DNA of 62,093 nucleotides from positions 1 through 62,093 of the forward strand of contig JAOPXL010000213.1 in assembly GCA_025965175.1 (NCBI GenBank). Direction: 5' to 3'. Of the stretch, positions 9,195 through 17,761 are shown one piece after another. The notes under the pieces were generated by a model. That model was not told the DNA's origin. It searched no databases and saw only the letters and a program-made list of their open reading frames with translations. The translations under genes and the position numbers were made by a program. The DNA is from Aeromicrobium sp. GTDB taxonomy: Bacteria > Actinomycetota > Actinomycetes > Propionibacteriales > Nocardioidaceae. Positions within the stretch are counted from its first letter, which is position 1. Every line of letters begins with the position of its first letter.

Positions 9195-9827
9195 GTGAAC
9201 AGATCAGGAGAGAAGGGCACGGCGGTGCGCGAGGTGGTCTCGAGCGAGCGCGTCAAGGACGCTGCGCTCACCCTGTTTGCTCAGCGGGGATACCACGGCG
9301 CGGCGCTCAGTGAGATTGCCGAGGCGCTGCAGATCCGAACCCCGAGCTTGTACAACCACATGACGTCGAAGCACGGGCTCCTGGTGGACATCGTCTCTGG
9401 GACGACCCAGAGCGTCTGGGCGGACTTTGTCGAGGCGACGTCGGGTGATCTTGATGTGGTCGCGCGGCTGAGGGCCGCGGTGTATGCCTACGCGTTGCGC
9501 CACGCCACACATCCGCGGGAGGCGCTAATCGTCAACAGGGACGCCGACAGCCTTGAGCCTCCGTTCCGCGACGACATCATGGCGTTGCGGCGAAAGCACG
9601 AGCAAGCGGTGCGTGCCATCATCGACGACGGAGTCGCTGAGGGTGAGTTCGCTGAGCAACCGACCTGGCTCGTCTCGTTCGCGATCCTCGAGATGTGCGT
9701 CAGCATCGCTCGCTGGTACAGGGGCGACCGCGAGCTCACCCCTGCCCAGGTGGCGTCGCAGTACAGCGAATATGCCGTGCGGATCGCGCGGGGCGAGGTT
9801 ATGGCTACCGGGCGCCCACCAGCCTGA
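9195..9827 (+). CDS. TetR-family regulator 1
   Basis: This 210-aa protein has an N-terminal TetR helix-turn-helix (DAALTLFAQRGYHGAALSEI ... TPSLYNHMTSK, about 18-60) and a helical ligand-binding C-terminal half. The GTG at 9195 lies six bases after TAGGCT (9183-9188), so the mRNA is probably leaderless; a GTG at 9225 is the alternative. It is divergent from the CoA-ligase operon with operator copy 1 between them, so it likely represses that operon and itself. It is a clear paralogue of the next gene, with which its 3' end overlaps tail to tail. Ligand probably an acyl- or aryl-CoA, by analogy with catabolic TetR proteins. Confidence 0.88.
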   Translation: MNRSGEKGTAVREVVSSERVKDAALTLFAQRGYHGAALSEIAEALQIRTPSLYNHMTSKHGLLVDIVSGTTQSVWADFVEATSGDLDVVARLRAAVYAYALRHATHPREALIVNRDADSLEPPFRDDIMALRRKHEQAVRAIIDDGVAEGEFAEQPTWLVSFAILEMCVSIARWYRGDRELTPAQVASQYSEYAVRIARGEVMATGRPPA

Positions 9828-10416
9828 GTGCATGCAACGTGTAGGTGTCTGCCACATCGGTGGCCGACAGTGGGCCTGCCGCGTCGAACCATCGTGCAAC
9901 ACTGACGCACATCTCGCGCACGGCGAACGACGCCAACTTCGCTGAGGGGACCTCGAACTGGCCAGCGTCCACCCCCTCGGCAATGACCTGACGGAATCGC
10001 CTCTCGTGCCTCCGACGCAATGCTTGTGCCTCGGAGAGGAACGGTTCGGGCAGGTGCTGGGTGTCCTGGTTGACAACCAACGCCTCGCGGCGGTGCACGG
10101 CGTGATGGAGCACGTAGATGTGCGTGGCCCGCTCGAGCTGCCCGCGAGGGTCCTCGTCGAAGGCCAATGCCTGCTCAAACTCGTCGTTGACCTCGACCAA
10201 GGTCGTCAGCACGATGTCCTGGAGCAGGTCTGCCTTGGAGTCGATGTGGTTGTAGAGGCTCGGCGTGCGGAGCTCGACGGCTTGCGCGACCTGCTTGAGC
10301 GACGTCCCATGAAACCCACGCAGGGCGAACAATGTCAGCGCAGCATCGCGCACATCAGCCCTCGTCACTGTGGGGCCGGCAACGCTGCGCCGGTCGAGGT
10401 GCTTGCCGGTCGTCAT
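9805..10416 (-). CDS. TetR-family regulator 2
   Basis: This 203-aa protein has a TetR helix-turn-helix near the N-terminus (DAALTLFALRGFHGTSLKQV ... TPSLYNHIDSK) and is visibly paralogous to regulator 1 along most of its length. The ATG at 10416 has a good Shine-Dalgarno (GGAGAAG), preferred over the longer frame to 10497. It faces away from the DUF485/symporter operon with operator copy 2 between them. Its 3' end overlaps that of regulator 1 by 23 bp. Either TetR protein, or both, could bind the shared operator. Confidence 0.88.
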   Translation of the reverse strand: MTTGKHLDRRSVAGPTVTRADVRDAALTLFALRGFHGTSLKQVAQAVELRTPSLYNHIDSKADLLQDIVLTTLVEVNDEFEQALAFDEDPRGQLERATHIYVLHHAVHRREALVVNQDTQHLPEPFLSEAQALRRRHERRFRQVIAEGVDAGQFEVPSAKLASFAVREMCVSVARWFDAAGPLSATDVADTYTLHALRLVGAR

Positions 10417-10597
10417 GTTCTTCTCCACGCTCAGCAGCCTAGGGCGACGCAAGCCCGCGCCCAGGCGCGGCTCGTCGTGTCTTGAGCCGTCCTGCATGTC
10501 GCCAACCCTCCTCTCGGCCTAGTTCGGGGGCGCGATCGAAGCCCCTCTCCATCAGCATGCCTCTTGACGTGACACGAATCACCCGCTTTAGTGTGCA

Positions 10598-10613
10598 ACT
10601 AACAATCATTAGT
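10598..10613. promoter_or_regulatory. Shared operator, copy 2
   Basis: ACTAAC-AATC-ATTAGT, the perfect consensus, lies inside a wider partial palindrome (GCAACT ... AGTTGC, 10596-10619). It sits 34 bp before the DUF485 start and in front of the divergent TetR gene 2, close to a -10-like TTTAGT (10588-10593). It links the transporter operon to the same regulon. Confidence 0.7.
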
Positions 10614-10646
10614 AAGTTGCCCCGGCATCGGAGAAATAGGAGCGTC

Positions 10647-10976
10647 ATGACGTCACCCCCCAAGGCCAACTACCGGGCCATTGCCCAGCTGAAGAGCTTC
10701 GAGGAGCTGCTCGAACGACGCCGGCGATTCGGTCGCGTCGCTCTCGGCGGAGCCATCCTGTGGTTCGGCGGATTCATCCTGCTCACGTGCTACGCGCACA
10801 GCTTCATGGGGACACTCATCGTCCCCGGTCTCTCGGTCGCCTACGTGCTCGGTCTGTCCCAGTTCGTCATGGTCTGGGCCATCACCGCCGCGTACCTGCA
10901 CGCATCGACCAAGACCTTTGAGCCGCTCCAGGAACAGGTTGTTGCTCACGAGCTCGCGATGGAGCCTGCCGCATGA
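10647..10976 (+). CDS. DUF485 membrane protein (symporter partner)
   Basis: This 109-aa protein has two hydrophobic helices (about 31-52 and 60-84) and a soluble N-terminus containing FEELLERRRRFGR. This is the DUF485 type, which almost always precedes an acetate/ActP-like sodium:solute symporter. The ATG at 10647 follows TAGGAG; the stop overlaps the symporter ATG (ATGA). It is probably a small subunit or stability factor of the transporter. Family recognition is good; molecular role is unproven even in relatives. Confidence 0.85.
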   Translation: MTSPPKANYRAIAQLKSFEELLERRRRFGRVALGGAILWFGGFILLTCYAHSFMGTLIVPGLSVAYVLGLSQFVMVWAITAAYLHASTKTFEPLQEQVVAHELAMEPAA

Positions 10977-12532
10977 ACGCGACCAGACTGATCTTCTTCG
11001 CCGGCATCCTTGCCATCACCATCGGCATCACTGCGTGGGCCTCCGGGCGAACCAAGACGCAGGCGGAGTTCTTCGCTGCAGGACGAAGCATCACCGGGCG
11101 TCAGAACGGTCTGGCGATCGCCGGCGACCTGATGAGCGCCGCGACCTTCCTGGGTTTCACCGGGCTGATCTACCTCACCGGGTTCGACGGCTGGATCCTT
11201 GCCACCGCGGCGATCTTTTCCTTCTTGCTGATCCTCATCCTCTTCGCGGAGCGCATGCGGAACGCCGGCCAGTACACGATCGCTGACGTTCTCTCGTTCC
11301 GGCTGTCCCGGCGGCCCGTACGGGCCGCTGCAGCCTTTACGACTCTCGTCGTCGTGATCTTCTACCTCATCGCCCAGCTGGTCGGCGCCGGGCTGCTGAT
11401 CCGGGCACTGACCGGCATGGCGTTCACGCCGGCCGTGATCCTGACCGGGCTCGCGATGCTGGCCTACGTCGTGATCGGCGGGATGTTGGCGACCACCTGG
11501 GTGCAGATCGTGAAGGCAGTGCTGCTTCTCCTGGTCGGAGCGGCGATGTGTGTTGCCATCTTGTGGAAGTTCGACTTCAACCTCTTCAGCCTCTTTGACA
11601 CGGCTGCCGGGCGCCACCCGCTCGGGGACAGGTACCTGGGCCCGGGGGGGTCGGACCCCAACCCGCTCAACACGCTGTCCGCAGCTGTGGCCTACGCGAT
11701 TGGCACCGCGGCGCTGCCGCACATCCTGATCCGATTCTTCACCGTCCCGGACGCGGGGGCGGCGCGACGGTCCGTCGGCTGGGCCGTGGGATTCATCGGC
11801 GCCTTCTTTGTGATGACCTCGATCATCGGCTACGGCGCCCGTGCGCTCCTGCCAGCAGGATCCGAGGAGGCGACCGCCGGCGGAAACCTCACTGCGCCTC
11901 TACTGGCTCAGTACCTCGGCGGCGGCGAGGGCACCTTCGGCGGGGACGTCTTCATTGCTCTCGTCAGCGCGGTCGCGTTCGCGACGATCCTGGCCGTGGT
12001 CGCAGGGCTGCTGCTGTCAGCCTCCGGAGCGATCTCGCACGACCTGTGGTTCAACGTCTTCCGTCGCGATGCGGGTCAGCGCGACCAGGAGGGCACGATG
12101 GTCGCGCGCATGGCATCACTGGCCATCGGTGTCGTCGCCGTACTGCTCACGATCGCCCTCGGTGATGACATCAACATTGCGCTGCTGGTCGGCCTTGCCT
12201 TGTCGATCGCGGCGAGCGCCAACTTCCCGGCGCTAGTGCTGTGCCTAGGGTGGCGACGCTTCAACACGACCGGTGCGGTGGTGGGGATCTTCACCGGACT
12301 CGTGGTTTCGGTCGCACTCATCATCTTGGGCCCGCAGGTGTGGCCCGGGGGACCGGAGAACGCGCCGTTCCAGCTGTCGTTCCCGGTGCTCGTGTCGATC
12401 CCGGCGGGCTTCCTGGGGTGCTGGCTCGGAACGGTCTTCAGCCGGCGGGAGCCCGAGGACGAGAACACCTACTACGAGCTGCTCGTGAGGTCGCAGACTG
12501 GTTTCGGCGCCGAGGAGGCCGTCGACCACTGA
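10973..12532 (+). CDS. Sodium:solute symporter, ActP-like carboxylate permease
   Basis: This 519-aa protein has about 13 hydrophobic segments and the SSS-family start: a kinked first helix, then FFAAGRSITGRQNGLAIAGD, close to acetate permease ActP/MctC proteins. It couples monocarboxylate uptake to sodium or protons. It is translationally coupled to the DUF485 gene and sits behind operator copy 2. It probably imports the acid degraded by the surrounding genes, which would enter the pathway at the CoA-ligase step. Substrate range is inference. Confidence 0.88.
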   Translation: MNATRLIFFAGILAITIGITAWASGRTKTQAEFFAAGRSITGRQNGLAIAGDLMSAATFLGFTGLIYLTGFDGWILATAAIFSFLLILILFAERMRNAGQYTIADVLSFRLSRRPVRAAAAFTTLVVVIFYLIAQLVGAGLLIRALTGMAFTPAVILTGLAMLAYVVIGGMLATTWVQIVKAVLLLLVGAAMCVAILWKFDFNLFSLFDTAAGRHPLGDRYLGPGGSDPNPLNTLSAAVAYAIGTAALPHILIRFFTVPDAGAARRSVGWAVGFIGAFFVMTSIIGYGARALLPAGSEEATAGGNLTAPLLAQYLGGGEGTFGGDVFIALVSAVAFATILAVVAGLLLSASGAISHDLWFNVFRRDAGQRDQEGTMVARMASLAIGVVAVLLTIALGDDINIALLVGLALSIAASANFPALVLCLGWRRFNTTGAVVGIFTGLVVSVALIILGPQVWPGGPENAPFQLSFPVLVSIPAGFLGCWLGTVFSRREPEDENTYYELLVRSQTGFGAEEAVDH

Positions 12533-12584
12533 CATGACGGGTCTGGCCGCTCGGACCTCCGAGCGGCCAGACCGCTGTCATGTC
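12531..12584. terminator. Long hairpin, bidirectional terminator
   Basis: A 15-bp perfect stem (GGTCTGGCCGCTCGG, 12540-12554, with its complement at 12559-12573) has a 4-base loop. It is extended by an outer stem GACATGAC/GTCATGTC (12531-12538, 12577-12584). It lies between the convergent symporter and thioesterase genes and overlaps the thioesterase stop. There is no T-run, as is common for actinobacterial terminators. Confidence 0.75.
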
Positions 12585-13024
12585 AGGGACGCCATGACGG
12601 CTCTCAGCGGCGCAGGCACGGGGGTGGGCCGTTTGGAGTCACGTCCGACGTAGACATGGACCCACCGGCCCGAGGCGCTCGCCATGGCGTCGGCGGCGGG
12701 ATCTACGCCCTCGAAGCACCCGAGCTCGTACGTGACGCTGGACCGCCCGAGACGGCTGATGCGAAACCCGACTGTCACGACGCCAGGAAAGGACAGGTCG
12801 GCATGGAAGCGGCACGCGGACTCCGCGACAACGCCGATCACGACGGATCGCTCGAAGGCGTCGCTTGCGTGCTGGGCCAGCCAGGAGTTGATCGCGGTGT
12901 CGAACAGCTCGTAATAGACAGCGTTGTTCAGGTGTCCGTACATGTCGTTGTCGGACCACCGCGTCGTGACGGCGCTTGTCACACGGAACTGGTCGAGCCG
13001 GCGTGCTTCTAGGGCGTCGTGCAT
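12578..13024 (-). CDS. Hot-dog-fold acyl-CoA thioesterase (4-hydroxybenzoyl-CoA thioesterase-like)
   Basis: This 148-aa protein has the family signature RWSDNDMYGHLNNAVYYELF (about 22-41), whose Asp is the catalytic residue of 4HBT-type thioesterases. It hydrolyses a CoA thioester to acid and CoA. It is divergent from the CoxG-molybdenum hydroxylase operon, and operator copy 3 lies between the two starts, so it is probably co-regulated. It may release a pathway end product or recycle CoA from dead-end thioesters. Substrate unknown. Confidence 0.85.
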   Translation of the reverse strand: MHDALEARRLDQFRVTSAVTTRWSDNDMYGHLNNAVYYELFDTAINSWLAQHASDAFERSVVIGVVAESACRFHADLSFPGVVTVGFRISRLGRSSVTYELGCFEGVDPAADAMASASGRWVHVYVGRDSKRPTPVPAPLRAVMASLT

Positions 13025-13075
13025 GTCGCACCTCTGGATGTGTTGACTGCCGAAACGGTTCCGGCTAGATTACAA

Positions 13076-13091
13076 ACTAACGCTAATTAGT
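13076..13091. promoter_or_regulatory. Shared operator, copy 3
   Basis: ACTAAC-GCTA-ATTAGT matches the palindrome consensus exactly. It lies just downstream of a -10-like TAGATT (13066-13071) and ends 13 bases before the GTG of the CoxG-like gene, where a bound repressor would block transcription start. It could serve the divergent thioesterase as well. Confidence 0.7.
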
Positions 13092-13104
13092 AAAGGGGTC
13101 GATC

Positions 13105-13854
13105 GTGGAACTCATCAACACCTTCGTGGTCAGTCTTCCGATCGAGGAGACATGGGAGACGTTCCTTGACCTGGAGCGGATCGCACCGTGCCTGCCCGGA
13201 GCAGCAATCACCGACGTCGATGGGGAGAACTTCCACGGCGGCGTCAAGATCAAGGTCGGTCCCGTCTCGGTCAAGTACGAGGGCGTGGCCACCTTCGTGG
13301 AGAAGGATCGCAGCACCCACACGGCGGTCCTTGATGCTCGTGGTCGCGACGTCGGTGGTCAGGGCAACGCCAACGCTGTGATCACCGCCAGGCTGGAGTC
13401 CCAGGCGGGCGGCACCAAGGTTGTCGTCCGCACGGATCTCGACCTGTCGGGCCGGGTCGCACAGTTCGGGCGAGGGGTCGTCGGTGACGTCGCTAGCAAG
13501 ATCCTCGGACAGTTCGCGAAGAATCTAGAGGCCGAGATCAACAGCGGCAAGATCGGCGGGGATGCGCCGAAGGAGGCGCCGAAGCGTCCCGCCTCTCTCG
13601 ATGACGTCGAAGCGATGAATGCCATGGGCACCTTGGGTCCCGTGCTCGCCAAGTACGTAGCACCGGCCGCAGGCGTGCTCGCTGCGCTGGTAGTCGTCGG
13701 CAGCTTGATCTCTCGTCGTTCCCGCGGGTCCGCCGGTGGCTACCGCTCCGCGGGGCTCGCAGGCGCCGTGCCGATCAACATCTTCCTGAACCTCCCGCCC
13801 AGCGCCCAGCCGTGGCGCGAGATCGTCCGAGCGGCCACGGAGGACGCGCGATGA
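13105..13854 (+). CDS. CoxG-like SRPBCC protein with C-terminal membrane anchor
   Basis: This 249-aa protein starts with a CoxG/START-type domain (LPIEETWETFLDLERIAPCL ... GATAFVEKD-like pattern, residues 1-~150). A linker, one hydrophobic helix (YVAPAAGVLAALVVVGSLI, about 190-208) and a short tail follow. CoxG proteins attach molybdenum CO dehydrogenases to the membrane and, as reported for mycobacteria, help pass electrons to menaquinone. Here it heads the molybdenum-hydroxylase operon, suggesting that enzyme feeds the quinone pool. GTG 13105 follows AAAGGGG. The stop overlaps the next ATG (ATGA). Confidence 0.85.
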   Translation: MELINTFVVSLPIEETWETFLDLERIAPCLPGAAITDVDGENFHGGVKIKVGPVSVKYEGVATFVEKDRSTHTAVLDARGRDVGGQGNANAVITARLESQAGGTKVVVRTDLDLSGRVAQFGRGVVGDVASKILGQFAKNLEAEINSGKIGGDAPKEAPKRPASLDDVEAMNAMGTLGPVLAKYVAPAAGVLAALVVVGSLISRRSRGSAGGYRSAGLAGAVPINIFLNLPPSAQPWREIVRAATEDAR

Positions 13855-14654
13855 GCAGCATCCGAATCGGAGGCATCCAGGTCAGCGCCGTCGCCGATGG
13901 TGCCGGGCTCGAGTGCGGCCGTGAGGTCCTGTCCAAGACGGACCGGTCCGACGGCTGGTCCGAGCATGAGGACGAGCTGGACGCCAACGGCGACGTTCAC
14001 CTCGCTCTGGGCGGCTACCTCATCCGTACGGGAGACCGCGTCGTCCTGGTAGATGTTGGAGTCGGGACGATCGACAACGGCCGCTATCGCGGTGGACTCT
14101 TCCTGGAGGGCCTGCGTGCGCACGGGCTGGAGCCCGAGGACGTCACCGACGTCGCCTTCACCCACCTGCACTTCGACCACGTCGGGTGGGCGACCCAGAA
14201 GGGTCAGGTCATCTTCAACCGCGCGACGCACCACGTGCACGAAGCCGAGTGGAACCACTTCGTGGAGGACCTGAATGCGCCGCCCGGTGGTGTGCGCAAG
14301 CTCGCCCCTCTCGCTGAGCACCTGTCGACATTCTCTGACATCAGCGCGATCGCGCCGGGCGTCACTGCCCGTCCGGCCATCGGTCACACTCCCGGTTCGA
14401 CGGTGTACATCGTGTCCGCCGAGGGAGACACGATGGTCCTGCTCGGAGACCTTGCACACAGCCGATTCGAGCTCACCGAGCCTGGCTGGACTTTCGTCCA
14501 TGACGTCGATCCTGAGCAGGCCGTGGCTTCGCGCCGGGAGATCGTCGAGGAATTCAAGGACACCGACGCCCTCATCGCGGGGGGGCACTTCCCCGACCTC
14601 GCCCCAGGACGACTCGTCTCACAGGGCGACGCCCTCAACTGGATCACCAACTAG
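13851..14654 (+). CDS. Metallo-beta-lactamase-fold hydrolase (lactonase-like)
   Basis: This 267-aa protein has the dinuclear zinc motif THLHFDH (104-110), a later GHTPGST histidine and a third metal-ligand region (LLGDLAH). The pattern matches MBL-fold lactonases and related hydrolases (AHL lactonase/AttM branch). The ATG overlaps the CoxG-like stop. In a catabolic operon with a molybdenum hydroxylase, a hydrolase that opens a lactone or enol-lactone ring is a reasonable role, but quorum-quenching-type or thioester hydrolysis cannot be excluded. Confidence 0.85.
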   Translation: MSSIRIGGIQVSAVADGAGLECGREVLSKTDRSDGWSEHEDELDANGDVHLALGGYLIRTGDRVVLVDVGVGTIDNGRYRGGLFLEGLRAHGLEPEDVTDVAFTHLHFDHVGWATQKGQVIFNRATHHVHEAEWNHFVEDLNAPPGGVRKLAPLAEHLSTFSDISAIAPGVTARPAIGHTPGSTVYIVSAEGDTMVLLGDLAHSRFELTEPGWTFVHDVDPEQAVASRREIVEEFKDTDALIAGGHFPDLAPGRLVSQGDALNWITN

Positions 14655-14663
14655 GAGAAGCTG

Positions 14664-15431
14664 ATGGACCTCAACCTCAAGAACAAGACCGTGCTCGTCA
14701 CGGGAGCCGGCAAGGGCCTCGGGAAGGCCATCGGGCTGGCGTTCGCCGACGAAGGCGCCAACGTTGCCTTCCACTACAACTCGTCGAGCGAGGGCGCCGA
14801 GAAGGCGGCCGTCGAGGCCCGCGAACGGGGCGTCTCGGCCATCGCGGTCGGCGCGGACATCACCGACGCCGATCAGGTCAAGGCCGCCGTCGCCCAGGTC
14901 AAAGATGAGCTCGGACCGATCGACGTGTTGATCAACAACTCCGCTGCCACCCAGAGCAAGCCGTTCCTCGAGACCACGGAGGACGACTGGGCTCCGCAGA
15001 TCGCCGTCACGATCGAGGGAACCCTGCGCGTCACCCAGGCCGTCGCCCAGCAGATGGTCGATGCGGGAGTCCATGGCTCCATCGTCAGCCTGATGGGCGA
15101 CTCGGGACGCGTGGGCGAGTCACGGCTGCTCGTCACTGCGACCACACGATCGACCACGGTCGGTCTGACCAAGTCGCTGGCCAAGGAGCTGGCCCGCCAC
15201 AAGATCCGCGCCAACGCTGTCTCCATTGCCCTCGTCCAGACAGGCAGCCTGGACGAGCACACCGGCAACGCCGACCCCGAGAAGATGAAGCGGATCTTGG
15301 CGGCTTATCCCTTGCGGCGGTTCGGTACGCCCGACGATGTAACGCCGACCATCCTGCTTCTTGCTTCCGAGGCGTCGTCGTGGACCACCGGTCAGGTGTT
15401 GTCCGTCAACGGCGGATACGCGATGCCATGA
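14664..15431 (+). CDS. SDR-family protein with altered active site
   Basis: This 255-aa protein has the classical SDR Rossmann motif TGAGKGLG (13-20), the NNSAAT block (91-96) and a C-terminal SVNGGYAMP. It looks like a 3-oxoacyl reductase. However, where YxxxK is expected the sequence is LLVTATTRS: aligned by the following VGLTKSLAKEL, Tyr is Thr158 and Lys is Arg162. The nucleotide fold is intact but the usual proton-relay pair is missing. It may be a non-redox member or use different chemistry. It begins 9 bp after the metallo-hydrolase and overlaps the molybdenum-subunit gene (ATGA). Confidence 0.85.
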   Translation: MDLNLKNKTVLVTGAGKGLGKAIGLAFADEGANVAFHYNSSSEGAEKAAVEARERGVSAIAVGADITDADQVKAAVAQVKDELGPIDVLINNSAATQSKPFLETTEDDWAPQIAVTIEGTLRVTQAVAQQMVDAGVHGSIVSLMGDSGRVGESRLLVTATTRSTTVGLTKSLAKELARHKIRANAVSIALVQTGSLDEHTGNADPEKMKRILAAYPLRRFGTPDDVTPTILLLASEASSWTTGQVLSVNGGYAMP

Positions 15432-17761
15432 GCCGCAGCGAGCAGCCCGTAGGTGCCGTCGGGCGAACTGTCACGCGCAAGGAGGACCGGCGTCTGTTGA
15501 CCGGCAACGGCAACTACGTGTCGGACCTCGAGCTGCCGCGGATGCGGCACGTGGCCTTTCTCCGCAGCCCCTACGGGCACGCCGAGATCCTGGGCGCCGA
15601 TGTGACGGCGGCGCGGGCGCACGTCGATGCTGTCTTCACTGGCGACATGCCCGAAATGAGTTCTGTCGAGCTGCGGGCGTTGTCCGCGCTGCCGACCTAC
15701 ATCGAGACCGCGCAACCGATCCTGGCGAGAGGCAAGGTGCGGTTCGCCGGCGAGGCGGTCGCCGCTGTGGTGGCCTCTGATCGGTACAAGGCGGAGGACG
15801 CCATCGAGCTGATCCGGATGGACTACAAGCCGCTGCCGGCGACGGTGGTGGCGTGGGAGAAGCCCCAGGTTCCGGTGCACGAGGGCGCGCCTGACAACGT
15901 GCTGCTCGAGCGGGAGTTCGTTTCCGGAGATGTTGACGCAGCTTTCGCTGAGTCGGCGGTCGTGGTGGAGAGAGAGCTGACAACCAACCGTCACGCAGGC
16001 AACCCGATGGAGTGCCGGGCCACTGTCGCGCTCTGGGACAAGGCGGACGACAAGCTGACCCTGTGGTCAGGCACGCAGGTCCCGCACCTCGTGAGGAACA
16101 TGCTCGCGGAGCTTCTCGGTCTGGCCGAGGGCAACGTGCGGGTCATTGCTCCCGATGTCGGCGGCGGGTTCGGCACGAAGGCCGTCCTCTACGCCGAGGA
16201 CGTGGCCATCTGCGTGATGGCGCGGGAGATGCGTGGCACGCCCCTGAAGTGGGTCGAGGATCGAGCCGAGCACCTGCAGGCCGCAGCCCATGCTCGTGAC
16301 CACCGCTATCTCATGAAGGTGGGATTTTCGAGCGAGGGCAAGATCACGGCGGTGCAGGCCGACGTGACGTGCAACATTGGTGCCTACTCCGTCTACCCAT
16401 GGACTGCGGGCATCGAGCCATTGATGGCAGGCGGTCTCTTGACGGGCCCGTACATGGTCGACAACTACCGCTGCGTGACACGCGGTGTCACGACCAACAC
16501 GGCCTATGCCGGGCCCTACCGAGGGGTCGCACGCCCGGCGACCGTCTTCGCGATGGAGTCAATGCTCAATGCCGGCGCCGACAAGCTGGGTATCTCGGAC
16601 CTCGACATCAGGCGTCTGAACCTGATCCCGGAGGACGCCGTTCCCTATCGGATGCCGTCTCGTCTCGTGGACGACTCCGGGTGGTACGGCAGGGCGCTGG
16701 AGTTGTGCGTCGAGGCGGTGGGCTACGACGACTTCCTGCTCGAGCAGAAGCGGAGAGCCGAACACGGTGAAGCGCCGATCGGCATCGGCTTCGCGTGTTA
16801 CAACGAGCTGACGGGCCTCGGACGGGCGGCGGCTGCCGGCCCCCGCATGCCGTTCCGGACCGGGCACGACGCCTGCACGGTGCGGGTTGAGGCGGACGGC
16901 ACGGTGACGGTTCTGAGTGGTGTGACCTCCCAGGGGCAGGCGCTCGAGACGACGATGGCTCAGGTCGTGGCGGATGCCGTCGGTGTCCCCTACGAGGACG
17001 TCAATGTGCGCATTGGCGACACCAACGAGGCCCTCTGGGGTTTCGGCGCCTTCTCGTCGCGGCAGGCCGTGATCGGCGGCGGCGCTGCGCACCGGAGCGG
17101 TGAGGCCCTTCGCGAACAGATCCTGAAGCTCGCCGCAGCGGTGTACGAGGTGCCGCCCGGTGAGATCCGGCTGGAGAACGGCCAGTTCTTCGGGAAGGAC
17201 GAGCGCATGGACACGTTGGGGACGTTGGCCGATGTTGCCCGGATTGCCTACATGGAGTCGAACAAGCTGCCGGCCGGGTTCGAACCCGGACTTCAGGTGA
17301 CTCGGTTCTACGACCCGATCCGCGGTGCCTTCTCGGCCGGCGCCCAGGTGGCGATCATCGAGATCGACACGGCGACGGGAGAGCTGAACATCCTGCGGTG
17401 GATCTGCGTGGAGGACGCCGGACGCGTCATCAACCCGCAGGTGGTCGACGGTCAGATCGCCGGGTCGATCGCCCAAGGTCTCGGCGGGGCCCTGTACGAG
17501 CACCTCGTCTACGACCGGTCGGGCAACCTCAGCACCGGCACGTTGTTGGACTACCTGATGCCGACCAGCCACGAGATCCCAGAACTTGAGATCGGGCACC
17601 TCTCGAAACCGGCTGACAACCCCCTCGGTGTGCGTGGCGTGGGTGAGGGAGGAACGCTGGGCCCGAACGCCGTGGTTGCGGGCGCGATCCGCAACGCGCT
17701 CGGGATCGAGATGAACCACCTGCCATTCACTCCGGCCAAGGTGTGGGAGGCGATGGCGTGA
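15428..17761 (+). CDS. Molybdenum hydroxylase large subunit (xanthine oxidase/CoxL family, not CO dehydrogenase)
   Basis: This 777-aa protein binds the molybdenum cofactor and hydroxylates its substrate with water-derived oxygen. Visible marks are the N-terminal RKEDRRLLTGNGNYVSDL, the cofactor motif GGGFGTK (245-251), and catalytic Glu740 in GVGEGG. At the active-site loop it has AYAGPYRGVARP (359-370), in place of the cysteine-containing AYRCSFR of CO dehydrogenase, so CO is not the substrate. It pairs with the FAD and 2Fe-2S subunits downstream; XdhC and a MocA-like protein would supply the cofactor. A likely substrate is an aromatic or heteroaromatic acid or its CoA thioester, with 2-furoyl-CoA a candidate. 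Start chosen at the ATG overlapping the SDR stop. Confidence 0.92.
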   Translation: MSRSEQPVGAVGRTVTRKEDRRLLTGNGNYVSDLELPRMRHVAFLRSPYGHAEILGADVTAARAHVDAVFTGDMPEMSSVELRALSALPTYIETAQPILARGKVRFAGEAVAAVVASDRYKAEDAIELIRMDYKPLPATVVAWEKPQVPVHEGAPDNVLLEREFVSGDVDAAFAESAVVVERELTTNRHAGNPMECRATVALWDKADDKLTLWSGTQVPHLVRNMLAELLGLAEGNVRVIAPDVGGGFGTKAVLYAEDVAICVMAREMRGTPLKWVEDRAEHLQAAAHARDHRYLMKVGFSSEGKITAVQADVTCNIGAYSVYPWTAGIEPLMAGGLLTGPYMVDNYRCVTRGVTTNTAYAGPYRGVARPATVFAMESMLNAGADKLGISDLDIRRLNLIPEDAVPYRMPSRLVDDSGWYGRALELCVEAVGYDDFLLEQKRRAEHGEAPIGIGFACYNELTGLGRAAAAGPRMPFRTGHDACTVRVEADGTVTVLSGVTSQGQALETTMAQVVADAVGVPYEDVNVRIGDTNEALWGFGAFSSRQAVIGGGAAHRSGEALREQILKLAAAVYEVPPGEIRLENGQFFGKDERMDTLGTLADVARIAYMESNKLPAGFEPGLQVTRFYDPIRGAFSAGAQVAIIEIDTATGELNILRWICVEDAGRVINPQVVDGQIAGSIAQGLGGALYEHLVYDRSGNLSTGTLLDYLMPTSHEIPELEIGHLSKPADNPLGVRGVGEGGTLGPNAVVAGAIRNALGIEMNHLPFTPAKVWEAMA

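Noticed and set aside
13851-14654. AHL lactonase for quorum quenching
   Set aside because: The fold fits, but the gene is coupled inside a catabolic Mo-hydroxylase operon; a pathway hydrolase is more likely and nothing points to acyl-homoserine lactones.
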